Shown one piece after another: positions 16,323-24,628 of a DNA stretch of 41,725 nt. The stretch is from contig JAJCYQ010000074.1 of NCBI GenBank assembly GCA_029262835.1, positions 1 through 41,725 of the forward strand. The letters run 5' to 3'. Every line of letters starts with the position of its first letter. Positions within the stretch are counted from its first letter, which is position 1. A program made the translations under genes and the position numbers. This DNA is from Bacteroidota bacterium (lineage in GTDB: Bacteria; Bacteroidota; Rhodothermia; Rhodothermales; UBA10348). The notes beneath the pieces are model-generated. The model saw only the letters and a list, made by a program, of their open reading frames with translations, was not told where the DNA came from and ran no database searches.

Positions 16323-17684
16323 ATGAAAGCGTACCGCATATCGATCAACCTGAAGTTGGGGCTGATTGTTTTCGCGGTAGTGATTTCCCTGGCGTCGCTC
16401 TGGTATACGAATTTTCTGGTAGAGCGACTCAGGGAGCGGGAAACGGTGATTGCACAGCTGTGGGCAGCAGCCCTGGCCGAGCTTCCCAAGGGCGCCGATG
16501 TCATGAATCCGTACCGGGAGGACCTTCAGTCTCTCGAGGGCATGGTTACGTCTTCGGCCGACCTGGACCTTAGGCGCGACGAGCGGGAGCGGCTCCGACA
16601 GGCGCTGGTCTGGGCCCAGTCCATGCCAGCATCGGGTCAGCCGGAGTTTATTTATGAGGCGTTCCTGAAGCCCAATGTATTCGGCATTCCCACACTCGTC
16701 TACGACTCAACGCGAAGCACGTTTTACAGCTGGCTGAATATTGACGTCCCGCATGACAGCTTTGTTGATCTCGATAGCACGCAGGCGGCCCAGCTTGAGG
16801 AGGAGTTGCAGCGGGTCCGGGCGGAAATGGCCGGACAGTATGACCCGATCGAGTTTATTGTGGACTTTGGTGAAGCCAGCGATCAACGACTCGTGCAGAC
16901 GCTCTACTATGGCGAGTCGGACATGGTACGCTATCTGCGCTGGTTTCCTTTTGTGCAACTCGTTTTTGTGGGCCTGTTCGCTTTCGTTGCCTACGTCGGG
17001 TTTTCGTACGTTCGCAAGAGCGAGCAGAGCAGTCTCTGGGTAGGAATGGCGAAGGAGGCGGCGCACCAACTCGGGACGCCAATTTCTTCGCTCATGGGAT
17101 GGCTCGAGATGCTGCGTATGCAGGACGATGCATCTGGCTCCCTGCGTCAGATTTCCAGTGAGATCGAGGCGGACATCGAGCGGTTGGAACGCGTTACGAA
17201 TCGGTTTTCTGACATCGGGTCGCTTCCGAAGTTGGACGTCCAGCCGCTCCGCCCCATCCTGGAGGAAACGGTGGAGTACATGCGCCGCCGACTTCCGAGT
17301 CGGGGTACGCTTGTGCGCATGACGGTTTCAGCTGCGCCGGAGCTGAAGGCGCCCCTCAACGCGGAGCTCTTCGAGTGGGTGATCGAGAACCTGCTCAAGA
17401 ACGCGATCGACGCCATGGATACAGACCGGGGTCGTATTGACGTGGTTGCGACGCGGCGCGGTGACCAGATACAGATCGATGTGAGCGATACCGGGCGAGG
17501 TATTGACCGTCGCCAGCACAAGAATATTTTCCGTCCGGGTTATTCAACCAAGAAGCGTGGGTGGGGCCTGGGCCTCTCGCTTGCCAAGCGTATCGTGGAA
17601 GACTATCACGGTGGTCAGCTCGCCCTGCTATACTCCCGTCCAGGCGAAGGCACGGCTTTCCGGATACGAATTCCGATCGTGTAG
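16323..17684 (+). CDS. Orphan membrane sensor histidine kinase
   Basis: The 453-residue protein has TM1 at about 10-29, an extracytoplasmic sensor region of about 175 residues with no recognised family, and TM2 at about 208-229. There is no clear HAMP domain: the H-box EAAHQLGTPISSLMGW, with phospho-acceptor His248, follows within 20 residues of TM2. The HATPase domain is complete, with N-box NLLKNAIDAM (Asn360), G1 DTGRGID, F-region NIFRPGYSTK and G2 GWGLGLSLAKRIVEDYHGG. It autophosphorylates and presumably passes phosphate to a response regulator, none of which is encoded here. It is 11 bases downstream of purA and may be co-transcribed with it. Confidence 0.92.
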   Translation: MKAYRISINLKLGLIVFAVVISLASLWYTNFLVERLRERETVIAQLWAAALAELPKGADVMNPYREDLQSLEGMVTSSADLDLRRDERERLRQALVWAQSMPASGQPEFIYEAFLKPNVFGIPTLVYDSTRSTFYSWLNIDVPHDSFVDLDSTQAAQLEEELQRVRAEMAGQYDPIEFIVDFGEASDQRLVQTLYYGESDMVRYLRWFPFVQLVFVGLFAFVAYVGFSYVRKSEQSSLWVGMAKEAAHQLGTPISSLMGWLEMLRMQDDASGSLRQISSEIEADIERLERVTNRFSDIGSLPKLDVQPLRPILEETVEYMRRRLPSRGTLVRMTVSAAPELKAPLNAELFEWVIENLLKNAIDAMDTDRGRIDVVATRRGDQIQIDVSDTGRGIDRRQHKNIFRPGYSTKKRGWGLGLSLAKRIVEDYHGGQLALLYSRPGEGTAFRIRIPIV

Positions 17685-17690
17685 GATCTG

Positions 17691-17705
17691 CCAGGACGCT
17701 CCTGG
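17691..17705. terminator. Weak hairpin between convergent genes
   Basis: CCAGGA (17691-17696) and TCCTGG (17700-17705) form a perfect 6-bp stem with a 3-nt loop, placed between the histidine kinase stop and the stop of the convergent gene at 17722. There is no T-tract on either side, so terminator function is uncertain. Confidence 0.3.
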
Positions 17706-17721
17706 GTAGTTCCAACACACC

Positions 17722-18804
17722 TCAGTAGGAGAACCGCGGTCGAAGAGAAAGGGCATCGCCGTTCGTAAAGGCAATATATATGTCGTCCCGGTGGCGCCAT
17801 ATGACCCGGTGCCATGTATCTCCTGTATGGATATCTACGCCGTCGGGCGCCGCAATCTGGTTCAAAATGTCGGCCGGGAACGGCAAAACGCGGCGGTTGG
17901 CGTTGAGCACGTTGTAGGACAGAATGAAAACATGAACCGACTGGCCGTCGCCGTCAGCATATGTCAAGGCCGGGATGTCGATGCGGGCGATCTCTGCTGA
18001 CCACAGCTGCTGCAGGGAGCCATTGGCCATCTCAGGAACGGCGGCACGCGTGGCAAAGCGTTCTTCGAGCATGCGCTCTGCCTGCGATGTGCTTCCCCCT
18101 GAAAAAACCGGGTCTCCACCTCTGTCCACCTGCCTTTCCAGGAGTAGCAGGAGCTCTTCGCTTTCCTGTCCTGATGCATCCGGAACCGGGGCCGGGCGGC
18201 CCAACCACATGCCCAGGAAAGACGCGGCCACGATGACCGCCACGGCCATTGCGAAACGAACGGCGGCGCGCCGCGATGTGGCAGCAGGTACATGCTCCTG
18301 GTCCGGTGGTTCTCCGTCCCGGCGCGCCTCGATGGCGTCGCGCAGTTCCTCGGGGACGCGAAGTGCAGCGCCAGAAATGGCCCGCCGCAGCGCATCGGAA
18401 ACCTGTTCGGCGGAGGTCTGACCTGGCATCGAGGTGTCCATTCTCCGCTGAACAGCATAGAGAAACACCGTACGTTCCGAGCGCTCCCCATCTGTGGCTG
18501 GTACGCCTGCTCCCAGGAATGCTCTGTAGACCAACAGGCGGCGCTCCGCAGGCAACGCGGCGAGCGCGCGTTGCACAACGCTGTCCAGGTGTTCACGCTG
18601 CAGACGATCTGCCAGCAGTCCCGTACGACGCGCGTTCATTCCGGCTGCCAAATTGGACAGGCGTTGCAAAGCTTCTTCGGACGTAGATGGTGCGGGGAGG
18701 GCGAAGACCCGCTCAACGAGTCGCGCAGCTTCATCCAGATCGTCGGCCACGAGTTGCGCCGCCGTGTACGTGATCTGCACCAGGTCTTCCGGATCCTGCT
18801 TCAT
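17722..18804 (-). CDS. Single-pass membrane protein with ECF-sigma-like N-terminus
   Basis: I cannot place this 360-residue protein in a family with confidence. Residues about 10-105 (QLVADDLDEAARLVERVFAL and later ALAALPAERRLLVYRAFL) recall regions 2 and 4 of extracytoplasmic-function sigma factors in helix pattern and key residues, but are degenerate. Residues 110-178 are polar. A single helix spans about 182-201 (FAMAVAVIVAASFLGMWLG), followed by a coiled, acidic linker and a soluble C-terminal domain (about 245-360) rich in aromatic residues and ending DALSLRPRFSY. By orientation this domain could be periplasmic. The layout resembles a membrane-tethered regulator or an anti-sigma-like protein (inference). 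Its ATG overlaps the stop of the adenosyl-hydrolase gene (ATGA), so the two are coupled. Confidence 0.75.
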   Translation of the reverse strand: MKQDPEDLVQITYTAAQLVADDLDEAARLVERVFALPAPSTSEEALQRLSNLAAGMNARRTGLLADRLQREHLDSVVQRALAALPAERRLLVYRAFLGAGVPATDGERSERTVFLYAVQRRMDTSMPGQTSAEQVSDALRRAISGAALRVPEELRDAIEARRDGEPPDQEHVPAATSRRAAVRFAMAVAVIVAASFLGMWLGRPAPVPDASGQESEELLLLLERQVDRGGDPVFSGGSTSQAERMLEERFATRAAVPEMANGSLQQLWSAEIARIDIPALTYADGDGQSVHVFILSYNVLNANRRVLPFPADILNQIAAPDGVDIHTGDTWHRVIWRHRDDIYIAFTNGDALSLRPRFSY

Positions 18805-19616
18805 GCGATGAGGTCTTCGGTAAATAGGATATTTATGGGGGCTCCTCGTTCAAGGCCGAGCAGTCGCTGCGCCGAACCGCTGTTGACCGCGATTTCAAGC
18901 AGTTCCTGACTGTTGATGAGCATGGCGGGTTCCCCTTCTGAGACATCAGAGTAGGTGTTGACGACGTGGGATACAATGGTATTGCCTGCATAGCACTTGA
19001 CATCCCGTCGCTCCCGGAGGCGCTCGAGTTCCTGGCGCGTAATGTTGGTAATGCAGTTTCCGAACCTGTCCACGTGCACGACCCATCCCCGTATACCCTC
19101 ATGATCGGAGATGGGCAGGGCCCAGCTCATACGCCCGAGCTCCCGTGTTTCGGTGCCTGCGTCAATCAGGGGCAGGCCCATGGCCAGTCGGGCAGCTACC
19201 GGGGCAAAGATATCGCGACCATGAAACGTGGTGCTCGGCTGCGGAGCGCGCCACAGGCCCGGTTTGTCCAGCGTGGCGATGGCCTGCGGCTCCTGTCCGC
19301 TCAGAACGAGCGAAAACAGGCCATTGTCCGGGCCAATGAATGTGTGCCCGTCGTGCTCGAGGGCAATTGCACGCCTGGCCGACCCGACGCCGGGGTCAAC
19401 TACCGCCAAATGAACGCTTCCTTCCGGAAACGAACGGTACGTGCGGAGCAGAACGAATGCAGCCGTCATGATGTCCTGTGCAGGAACGTCGTGCGTGATA
19501 TCAACCAGGCGGACATCCGGCGCCATACCCAAAATGACGCCCTTCATGGCAGCTACATAGCCATCCTGCAGACCGAAATCCGTGGTAAGGGTGATGATTC
19601 GCGGGGTTATGGACAC
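18801..19616 (-). CDS. SAM hydroxide adenosyltransferase (DUF62 family)
   Basis: The 271-residue protein belongs to the DUF62/fluorinase-chlorinase superfamily. Family signatures are ITLTTDFGLQDGYVAAMKG at the N-terminus, VDITHDVP, HLAVVDPGVGS and FIGPDNGLFS, with the C-terminal domain starting near YVVHVDRFGN-like residues (WVVHVDRFGNCITNI). Most bacterial members use water to split S-adenosyl-L-methionine into adenosine and methionine; halogenating members are rare. I would expect the hydrolase activity here. The start is a GTG at 19616, required because the family begins within a few residues of TLTTDFG. It is coupled to the membrane protein downstream by an ATGA overlap and is divergent from the YraN-like gene. 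Confidence 0.9.
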   Translation of the reverse strand: MSITPRIITLTTDFGLQDGYVAAMKGVILGMAPDVRLVDITHDVPAQDIMTAAFVLLRTYRSFPEGSVHLAVVDPGVGSARRAIALEHDGHTFIGPDNGLFSLVLSGQEPQAIATLDKPGLWRAPQPSTTFHGRDIFAPVAARLAMGLPLIDAGTETRELGRMSWALPISDHEGIRGWVVHVDRFGNCITNITRQELERLRERRDVKCYAGNTIVSHVVNTYSDVSEGEPAMLINSQELLEIAVNSGSAQRLLGLERGAPINILFTEDLIA

Positions 19617-19688
19617 GCGGACTTTGTGTTGAGTGGGTGCAAGATAGCCACGAACACACTTTGCGTCCGCGCGTTTCCCAGCACCTTC

Positions 19689-20075
19689 ATGCCATCCAAA
19701 AAACAGATGACCGGATACAGAGGAGAGCAGTATGCCGCCACATTTCTCGAGCGAAAGGGCTATGTCATACTCGAGCGGAACTACCGTTTCATGCGCTCAG
19801 AGGTAGATCTGGTAGCCTTTCTTCCAACCGAGGAGTACGATCGGGGAGGCGACCTGGTTTTCGTCGAAGTCAAGTGGCGCAGGCACAGTGGGAGCGGGTC
19901 TCCTGAGGCTGCAGTCAATGCAGCGAAGCGCCGGAACCTGACCGAGGCGGCCGAAGCCTACCTGCACGAACGCAAGATGGAGGGGACCCCGTGTCGTTTC
20001 GATGTAATCGCGCTCCGCGGTGAGCCGCCCAATCTGGACATCCAGCACTATGAGAATGCCTTCATGGCGATGTGA
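19689..20075 (+). CDS. YraN/UPF0102-family nuclease-fold protein
   Basis: The 128-residue product matches the UPF0102 family: GYRGEQYAATFLERKGY at the start, NYRFMRSEVDLVAF with the active-site-like Asp, and DLVFVEVKWRR with the Glu-x-Lys typical of the restriction-endonuclease fold. AAVNAAKRRNLTEAAEAYL and CRFDVIAL are also family blocks. Biochemical function is not established for the family. The frame is open far upstream (to 18966), but that part is antisense to the DUF62 gene; the ATG at 19689 gives the normal length. An internal ATG at 19707 is an alternative start. It converges on the gene ending at 20084, with 8 bases between the stop codons. Confidence 0.88.
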   Translation: MPSKKQMTGYRGEQYAATFLERKGYVILERNYRFMRSEVDLVAFLPTEEYDRGGDLVFVEVKWRRHSGSGSPEAAVNAAKRRNLTEAAEAYLHERKMEGTPCRFDVIALRGEPPNLDIQHYENAFMAM

Positions 20076-20083
20076 GCCATCTG

Positions 20084-21214
20084 TCAGCGCCCCGGTCGGT
20101 ATTCCCGCGGCACATCATCGGCAACGCGTTGCCATGCCAGGTACCCCATGAACGTGACGCCGTACGGATCCAGCGTGTCCCCCTTGTAGTCCATGACGGT
20201 CGGTCCGTTGTCCATCGTGATCCATGAGGTCTGGAAACCGGGTCGAGCCCGCCCAGCGCCCGTTCGCCACTTCAGGAATGCTTCGTCTTCCTCTTCACCC
20301 ATGTAGACGATCTCCACGACACCGTCAATATCCAGAATGTATTCGTTCGGGTTCTCTCCGGGCCGGATTATATTCGATGGATCGAGCGGGAAGCGTTGCT
20401 GGCCCTGCATGGCGCCACCCCCGAACGTCCCCCCGTTGACTCGTTGAACGGAGGGACGCGTGAAGGTCTTGAATCCCTGCGGCTCGGTCCGCCCGGCAAT
20501 GAGCGCCAGCGCGAAATGTCGGAAAGAGCCCATGAACGAATCGCGGCGTTTTTTCTCCCACTCGGCCGCCTGCTCAGGCGATTCCGGCTTGAGTTCCTCG
20601 TACAGGGGCTCTCCGTCATACTGCACCCGATTGGGCGTTGACTGGAAATCCCGCAGGAAATACTGGATGCGGTATCCGAGTGCCCGATTTTCTATGATCA
20701 GCGGCTCGGAGGCGACAGCGGTGAATGTCCCCCGGCTGACTTCAAAGTCCAGGACTTCCGGATTCATGATCTCCGTCTCGAGTGCGTTTGGCGTTTCTCC
20801 GATGAACATCTCCTCGAAACGCCTCAGCCGATCCAGCCACTTGTCATCCCTTTCCGCTTCGACGACGATTTCACCCGCCTGTATGATATCCTCAGCCAGT
20901 TCGAAGTCGAAGGTGTAGACACGGGGAGATCGTAACATGATGTCCCGGAAATCGGGACGGAAACCCAGCATGGAGACATAGAGCCGATGCGCTCCCATGG
21001 GAACGCGCTCCAGTGTGTAGCGCCCCTCGCTGTCTGTTATACTGCCAGTCATGGAACCAGCAATGAAAACGTGCGCGCCCTGAAGCGGCAGCCCGGTCGT
21101 GGAGTCGGTGACAACACCCTGAAGTCTGGCAGGAGCACCCTGCTGTCGTGCCCACCCGATCTGGGAAGTCACAAGAATCAGAAGGCTCAGGATAAAGATC
21201 AGTTTTCGGGTCAT
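20084..21214 (-). CDS. Secreted protein with carboxypeptidase-regulatory-like domain
   Basis: The 376-residue product has an N-terminal signal peptide (about 1-22) and a CarboxypepD_reg-like domain at about 29-105: GVVTDSTTGLPLQGAHVFIAG, then DSEGRYTLERVPMGAHRLYVSMLGF. This domain precedes TonB plugs in SusC-type receptors, but no barrel follows here. The remaining 260 residues are a soluble domain seen in other Bacteroidota surface proteins, with motifs such as LGYRIQYFLRDF, that I cannot assign. Role unknown; probably periplasmic or surface-exposed. The start at 21214 is preferred to 21241, which would overlap the upstream gene. It lies 16 bases downstream of the acyl-CoA synthetase gene and may be in its operon. 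Confidence 0.82.
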   Translation of the reverse strand: MTRKLIFILSLLILVTSQIGWARQQGAPARLQGVVTDSTTGLPLQGAHVFIAGSMTGSITDSEGRYTLERVPMGAHRLYVSMLGFRPDFRDIMLRSPRVYTFDFELAEDIIQAGEIVVEAERDDKWLDRLRRFEEMFIGETPNALETEIMNPEVLDFEVSRGTFTAVASEPLIIENRALGYRIQYFLRDFQSTPNRVQYDGEPLYEELKPESPEQAAEWEKKRRDSFMGSFRHFALALIAGRTEPQGFKTFTRPSVQRVNGGTFGGGAMQGQQRFPLDPSNIIRPGENPNEYILDIDGVVEIVYMGEEEDEAFLKWRTGAGRARPGFQTSWITMDNGPTVMDYKGDTLDPYGVTFMGYLAWQRVADDVPREYRPGR

Positions 21215-21230
21215 GGGAATGATTGGCCGG

Positions 21231-23213
21231 TTATTGGGCATTACGAACCGCGTCCATGGCGGCTGGGTCTTCCAGGCTCGTTACGTCTCCGGCCGGAAGG
21301 TCAAGATGGACCGCCTTGACCACGCGCCGCATGATTTTCGCGTTGCGGGTTTTGGGGAGTTGACTACAGAATTTCACGAACCGTGGACGGAGTGGCTTTC
21401 CAAGCTCGGATGCAACGGCAGCAATGATGTTACTTCGAAGATTCTCTGTTGGAGAAGTGCCCCGCGAAGGGACACAGTAGATCCCGATTTCTTCTCCTTT
21501 GACGTTGTGGGGTATGCCAATGGCGGCACTCTCCAATACGCCCTCGACTGCGTTCACCACGGCTTCGACCTCGGCAGGTCCTACACGTTTGCCGGCAACC
21601 TTGATGGTGTCATCACTACGGCCCAGGATATACCACAGTCCATCCTTGTCTATGGCGGCAAAATCACCATGCATCCAGACGCCTTCAAGTCGCGACCAGT
21701 AGGATTCAAGGTAGCGGTTGGAATCGTTCCAGAAGCCACGCGTCATGCCAATCCACGGCGAGCGGATAACAAGTTCTCCGACCTGGCCCCGCACACTCTG
21801 GCCCAGTTCGTCAACCACATCGGCGTCCATTCCCGGGACCGGCCCCGAAAAGGAGCAGGGCTTGAGGGGTTTGAAGAAATTGCCGCAGACAATGCCACCA
21901 CTGATTTCTGTTCCACCCGAATAGTTGAGGACGGGCTTTTGTGCTTCGAGCACGTGCCGAAAGACCCAGTTCCAGGATTCCGGGTCCCACGGACTGCCTG
22001 TCGAGCAGACGGCCCGCAGCGTGGACAGGTCGTGACGTTCGACAGGCCCGGTACCGTGCGGCATGAGCGCGCGCACGAGTACTGGTGACAGGCCGAAGTG
22101 GGTGACCCCGTGCCTTTCCAGCAGCTGCCAGACGCGGTCCACGCTGGGCGTGTCCGGTGCTCCGTCATAGAACACCATGGTCGCTCCTATGGTCAATGTG
22201 CCAAAAACGAGCCAAGGGCCCATCATCCATCCCATGTCCGTCATCCAGTACATGACGTCCCCGGGTTTGACATCCATGGCATGGAACATGTCCTGGGCGG
22301 CCTTGATGGGGAAGCCGCAGTGGGTATGCACGGCGCCTTTGGGCCGTCCCGTGGTTCCGGACGTGTAGATGATCATGGCGACATCTTCAGCCGCCGTGCT
22401 GACCGTACCGGGGTCGCTGCCGTCGCCCTTGTCAAGCGAAGACCATGCATGGTCGCGCCCGGCGGTCATGGGCACATCTGCTCGATCAGCATAGTCGTGG
22501 ACGAATACATGCCGTACACCACCGTACAACCCGAGCGCCTCATCGGCCGTCTCTTTCATCTCAAGAAGCGATCCCCGGCGATGAAACCCATCTGCCGTAA
22601 ACAGCACAGTGGCGCCCGCATCCTCCAGTCGGGTGGCAATGGCCGACGGGCCATAACCGGAGAAAAGTGGCAGTATCGTGGCGCCCACCTTCAGCACGGC
22701 CAGGAACGCTATGGCCAGTTCTGGCGACATGGGCATATAGAGCCCCGCCACATCTCCCGGACCAATTCCGAGCTTCTGCAAATGCCGGGTGACATTACAG
22801 ACGCGTGCGTTCAACTCCTCGTAGGAATACGTTTGGACAGATCCATCCTCACCTTCCCAGATCAGCGCTGTCCGCGTCCTGGTTTCCTCGGCCGCCTGCC
22901 ACTTGTCAAGCAGGTTGTGGACAATATTCATGCGGCCGCCGACGCACCACTCCGTGAACGGGATGCCACGCGACGTATCCATGATCGATGTGTAGGGAAT
23001 CTCAAACCGGATGTCCAGATCGTGCATGACAGCATCCCAGAACCACGCCGGATCGGCGGCTGCCCGGTCAACAAGGTGATCAACGGAATCCAGACTGTGC
23101 GTGTCCATGAAGCGCTGCAGGTTTGACTCGCGAATCCACTCCGGATTGGGCTCCCAGGCCATTTTCTGGTCGAACGGGAACGTCGGATGGGTCGTCTTGG
23201 GCATGTCGGGCAT
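21231..23213 (-). CDS. AMP-forming acyl-CoA synthetase (acetyl-CoA synthetase-like)
   Basis: The 660-residue protein has the ANL-superfamily layout. An N-terminal ACAS-type cap (about 25-100) is followed by the AMP-binding domain with P-loop YTSGTTGRPKG (283-293), YSGGTEISGG (A5-like) and HGDFAAIDKDG with GRSDDTIKVAGKRVGP (A7-A8 hinge). The C-terminal lid has PKTRNAKIMRR, in which Lys626 is the adenylation lysine often regulated by acetylation. It forms an acyl-AMP and then an acyl-CoA in the cytosol. Length and the ACAS-type N-terminus point to a short acid such as acetate, propionate or acetoacetate. Tyrosine catabolism genes lie about 1.4 kb away, and their pathway yields acetoacetate, so that acid is a candidate (inference). 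Confidence 0.9.
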   Translation of the reverse strand: MPDMPKTTHPTFPFDQKMAWEPNPEWIRESNLQRFMDTHSLDSVDHLVDRAAADPAWFWDAVMHDLDIRFEIPYTSIMDTSRGIPFTEWCVGGRMNIVHNLLDKWQAAEETRTRTALIWEGEDGSVQTYSYEELNARVCNVTRHLQKLGIGPGDVAGLYMPMSPELAIAFLAVLKVGATILPLFSGYGPSAIATRLEDAGATVLFTADGFHRRGSLLEMKETADEALGLYGGVRHVFVHDYADRADVPMTAGRDHAWSSLDKGDGSDPGTVSTAAEDVAMIIYTSGTTGRPKGAVHTHCGFPIKAAQDMFHAMDVKPGDVMYWMTDMGWMMGPWLVFGTLTIGATMVFYDGAPDTPSVDRVWQLLERHGVTHFGLSPVLVRALMPHGTGPVERHDLSTLRAVCSTGSPWDPESWNWVFRHVLEAQKPVLNYSGGTEISGGIVCGNFFKPLKPCSFSGPVPGMDADVVDELGQSVRGQVGELVIRSPWIGMTRGFWNDSNRYLESYWSRLEGVWMHGDFAAIDKDGLWYILGRSDDTIKVAGKRVGPAEVEAVVNAVEGVLESAAIGIPHNVKGEEIGIYCVPSRGTSPTENLRSNIIAAVASELGKPLRPRFVKFCSQLPKTRNAKIMRRVVKAVHLDLPAGDVTSLEDPAAMDAVRNAQ

Positions 23214-23275
23214 GGGTTGGTTTGGATGTCGTAAACCTTACACGATGTAATTCGTTCTGAACGGCCCGTGAAACC

Positions 23276-24628
23276 ATGAATGTGCGAAAATCCATGAAGA
23301 GTCGTGTTACCGTTGTTCTCTGTTGTGTAATTCTGTCCGCGTGTGGAAGTGTCGAGGAGCCGGATGGCATGGTGGCTGATCTGCTGGAGGGTCCCGATGC
23401 CGGAAACCCGATGGAAATTACCCGGATTGGCGATGCGCTCTATATGTCGCTCAACGACGGTACGTTCGGGTCGGAAGTCTGGACGTACGGCGGCCGCGAG
23501 CTGCGGCGCCTGACCGACCTGGAGCCGGGGGGAGGACACGCGGTTCCGAACCGCTTCCACGTGTTCCAGGACCGGTTATATTTTTCCGCTTCCCGCACGC
23601 CCTATGGCCGCGAGATGTTCAGGCTCGATGGGGATGAGGCAACACTTATCAAGGATTTCGGTGGCACGGCTGGAGGGGGGGATCCTCGCAGCTGGGCAAC
23701 CTTCGGCGACCTGTTGCTGTTTGCGGCCAACGACCACGAGACGGGCTTCGAGCTGTGGAGCTATGATGGAACGGACGTGCGGCAGCTCGCCGACATCGAG
23801 CCGGGAAGTGGCAGCTCGAATCCCCGCGAAATGACAACGATGGACGGTCGGGTCTATTTCGCGGCAACGACGCGCGACGCTGGATCTGAGCTCTACGCGT
23901 GGGATGGAGAGGGCGACGTGGTGCTCGTCTCGGACTTGAATCCAGGCGATGGCTCGTCCCGCCCCGAGTATCTGTCTGTGGTCGACGACCATCTCTATTT
24001 TTCGGCCTATACCGAAGATACGGGCATTGAGCTCTGGGTGTACGATGGGGAGGACGTGCGCCTGGCATCGGATATAAGTGAGGGAACATCGAGTTCGTCG
24101 CCGCGGGCGCTGACGCCGCACGGCGGGCATATTTATTTCTCGGCGGCTTCCGATTCTGTAGGACGCGAGCTTTTCCGAACAACGGCCGATCACGAGGGCG
24201 TCGAACTGGTGTCCGACATCAGGCCGGGTCTCGGTGGCAGTACGCCCGACAATCTGGCCTCGATCGGGGGGAGGTTGTACTTCGCAGCCAATGACGGGGA
24301 GCACGGACTCGAGCCCTGGGTGCTTGACGCGTCGGGACCGCGCATGCTCGTCGATGCAGACCCCGGGACCGCTTCGTCTTCGCCGAATAATTTCTTTGCC
24401 TTCTCGGAAGACGTGGTCTTCTTCTCCGCACGGACCGAAGCCACAGGTACGGAATTGTGGAAAACCACGGCTGGGGGCGCGGAGTTATTCAGGGACCTGT
24501 TTCCGGGAGAGGGAGGATCCAGCCCGGGTCCGTTCGAGCGGATTGGAAATCAACTCTGTTTCGGCGCATCGGACGGCGATCACGGTCGGGAGCTCTGGTG
24601 CCTTCAGGTCCGCCAGGACAACATGTAG
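23276..24628 (+). CDS. ELWxxDGT-repeat lipoprotein
   Basis: The 450-residue product starts with a lipoprotein signal (VVLCCVILSAC). The remainder is eight or nine repeats of roughly 45-50 residues, each with a motif like FELWSYDG, IELWVYDG, RELFRTT or TELWKTT, and each preceded by a segment such as LYFSA or VYFAAT. This is the ELWxxDGT/hyalin-like repeat, expected to fold as a beta-propeller on the cell surface. Such proteins are frequent in marine Bacteroidota; the ligand is unknown. A second in-frame ATG at 23294 is an alternative start. The last 25 bases overlap the 3' end of hmgA on the opposite strand. Confidence 0.88.
   Translation: MNVRKSMKSRVTVVLCCVILSACGSVEEPDGMVADLLEGPDAGNPMEITRIGDALYMSLNDGTFGSEVWTYGGRELRRLTDLEPGGGHAVPNRFHVFQDRLYFSASRTPYGREMFRLDGDEATLIKDFGGTAGGGDPRSWATFGDLLLFAANDHETGFELWSYDGTDVRQLADIEPGSGSSNPREMTTMDGRVYFAATTRDAGSELYAWDGEGDVVLVSDLNPGDGSSRPEYLSVVDDHLYFSAYTEDTGIELWVYDGEDVRLASDISEGTSSSSPRALTPHGGHIYFSAASDSVGRELFRTTADHEGVELVSDIRPGLGGSTPDNLASIGGRLYFAANDGEHGLEPWVLDASGPRMLVDADPGTASSSPNNFFAFSEDVVFFSARTEATGTELWKTTAGGAELFRDLFPGEGGSSPGPFERIGNQLCFGASDGDHGRELWCLQVRQDNM

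Noticed and set aside
18966-19688. Long in-frame extension of the YraN-like frame
   Set aside because: It is wholly antisense to the DUF62 gene, has no family sequence and would give an abnormally long N-terminus. The ATG at 19689 gives the normal size.
21213-23126. Two long plus-strand frames
   Set aside because: They are antisense to the acyl-CoA synthetase gene and show no domain or signal.
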